A stretch of 64,000 nt of DNA from Celeribacter arenosi (GTDB lineage: Bacteria; Pseudomonadota; Alphaproteobacteria; Rhodobacterales; Rhodobacteraceae). The notes under the pieces were generated by a model. The model did not search any database, was not told the origin of the DNA, and saw nothing but the letters and a program-made list of their open reading frames with translations. Shown here one piece after another: positions 63,106 to 64,000 of this stretch. The stretch is taken from assembly GCF_039539485.1 (NCBI RefSeq), contig NZ_BAABDF010000007.1, positions 992,001-1,056,000 on the forward strand, in the 5' to 3' direction. The number at the start of each line of letters is the position of its first letter. The stretch's first letter is position 1. Position numbers and translations under genes: made by a program.

Positions 63106-64000
63106 CAGATTTCCAATTCGATATAGAGAATGAAGGTGTTTGCATTCGCGCCTCTGGAAAAAAAGATGGCTTGTTTGGCCTGTTTCAAAAGAGAGAGGCG
63201 ATTGATCTTACGCAACTCGCGGGCAGTGAAAGGACTCTTGCGATTGCCCTATCACGTATCCGCGCGATTGACTGCGAAGACAAACATCATCGCCTGAATG
63301 CCGAGGGGCTCTGGCTCGATCATTGGATGGTGTCCAGGCTCGACGATCTTTCCGCAAATGTCCTTGGATTACCAAAGCGCCTGTCGGGAGTCGAATTTCA
63401 TGCCGAAATGAACGGGAATATCGGAAGTGACCGATTTTCTCTGGATTGGCGATGGGATCGCGCCGGGCGCACAATTCGGCTCACACGAACGGGCGCGATA
63501 GTCGACGATGGCAGTAGCCTGATGAGGCTGCCGGGACCGATCTATGATGCGATCGTTCTTTCAGGTGCGTTTGACAATGGCAGGCCATTGCCAGAGCATT
63601 GGCGCGCGCTTTCCGAATTTCGCGCCGCGATTGGTGCTGTTGAGGAAAAAGGTTTGGCTCGCCCTGATGGTTATTTGCGAAAGGTCGAGATTGTGACCTG
63701 CGACAAAGTGGGCCTGGCACTTGTCCCTGACGATCCACTTGGCTTCGCCCCTTTGCCGTTCGTTGGCGCGCGACTTGATGTTAATGAACAACCATCGGAA
63801 TCATCTGCCGCGCTTTCGGGAAGCGAACTTGAGGCATTCAAAAGCGAAGCAAATGCTCGTGGATCGCAACCCGCATACAGGGTAGGCAAAAACCGGTTTG
63901 TGATCCTCGATCGTTCAGTTGTTCCTATAGTCGACGTGATCGCGAAACATGCTGCTGGATCTGACGAAGAGAAGCGTAATTTTCTGGAAAATGCGGACCG
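63102..64000 (+). CDS. zorD: Zorya type I protein ZorD (SNF2-like helicase/nuclease), 5' part only
   Basis: The frame is open from the ATG at 63102 to the window edge, giving 299 codons and a partial one. It overlaps the zorC stop (ATGA). The visible N-terminal region (FDIENEGVCIRASGKKDGLFGL, WMVSRLDDLSAN, RFSLDWRWDRAGRTI) fits the N-terminal domain that precedes the helicase motor in ZorD; the Walker and DEAH-type motifs lie beyond the window. Identification as ZorD rests on position after zorC and on this region. A type II gene (zorE, HNH) is unlikely because zorC is present. Confidence 0.75.
   Translation, partial: MTDFQFDIENEGVCIRASGKKDGLFGLFQKREAIDLTQLAGSERTLAIALSRIRAIDCEDKHHRLNAEGLWLDHWMVSRLDDLSANVLGLPKRLSGVEFHAEMNGNIGSDRFSLDWRWDRAGRTIRLTRTGAIVDDGSSLMRLPGPIYDAIVLSGAFDNGRPLPEHWRALSEFRAAIGAVEEKGLARPDGYLRKVEIVTCDKVGLALVPDDPLGFAPLPFVGARLDVNEQPSESSAALSGSELEAFKSEANARGSQPAYRVGKNRFVILDRSVVPIVDVIAKHAAGSDEEKRNFLENAD

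Overview
The window looks like chromosome from a Rhodobacteraceae-type alphaproteobacterium (Roseobacter/Celeribacter-like; genus not determined). The signs are high GC, many TRAP and sugar ABC transporters, tightly overlapping operons, a CioA/CioB-type quinol oxidase, and an ATP-grasp/transglutaminase trio. About 85% of the window is this GC-rich host backbone. From about 54 kb to the right edge the sequence is visibly more AT-rich and looks horizontally acquired.

1-35 kb is one long carbohydrate super-locus. (a) 1-14.1 kb: a binding-protein-dependent oligosaccharide ABC transporter, a cytoplasmic GH2 beta-mannosidase-type enzyme, a sugar isomerase/epimerase, a Gfo/Idh/MocA dehydrogenase, an aldo/keto reductase, a cytoplasmic GH43 xylosidase/arabinofuranosidase, a WD40-like propeller protein and a periplasmic di-heme peroxidase. 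(b) 14.1-16.9 kb, minus strand: a ROK regulator translationally coupled to an FG-GAP/UnbV protein. (c) 17.1-23.3 kb: xylose uptake and entry (xylF, xylH, a single-domain xylG, xylB, xylA). (d) 24-35 kb: hexuronate catabolism, with kdgK and a GntR/FCD regulator divergent from uxaC, a TRAP transporter, kdgF, kduI, kduD, uxuB and uxuA. Two uronate branches (free glucuronate/galacturonate, and lyase-derived unsaturated uronate) converge on 2-keto-3-deoxygluconate and KdgK. Together this suits growth on plant or algal hemicellulose such as glucuronoxylan, with extracellular depolymerases encoded elsewhere.

35-53.5 kb is mixed backbone: a siroheme-synthase-like dehydrogenase with a truncated methylase domain, adenine deaminase, a TrpD2/YbiB-like protein, a transglutaminase-DUF2126 / circularly permuted ATP-grasp-alpha-E / transglutaminase trio, a copper P-type ATPase, MprF, and a CioA-CioB oxidase followed by a 30-residue membrane protein that is not covered by longer gene calls.

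54-64 kb is an accessory island. On the minus strand are an HTH protein, two overlapping large tyrosine-recombinase-like genes and two orphan small genes. Reading the other way is a type I Zorya anti-phage system (zorA, zorB, zorC and the first 299 codons of zorD, which runs off the window). ZorB carries an unusually long coiled coil between its membrane anchor and its peptidoglycan-binding domain. The recombinase cassette with its repeats, and this Zorya variant, are the parts most worth a second look.
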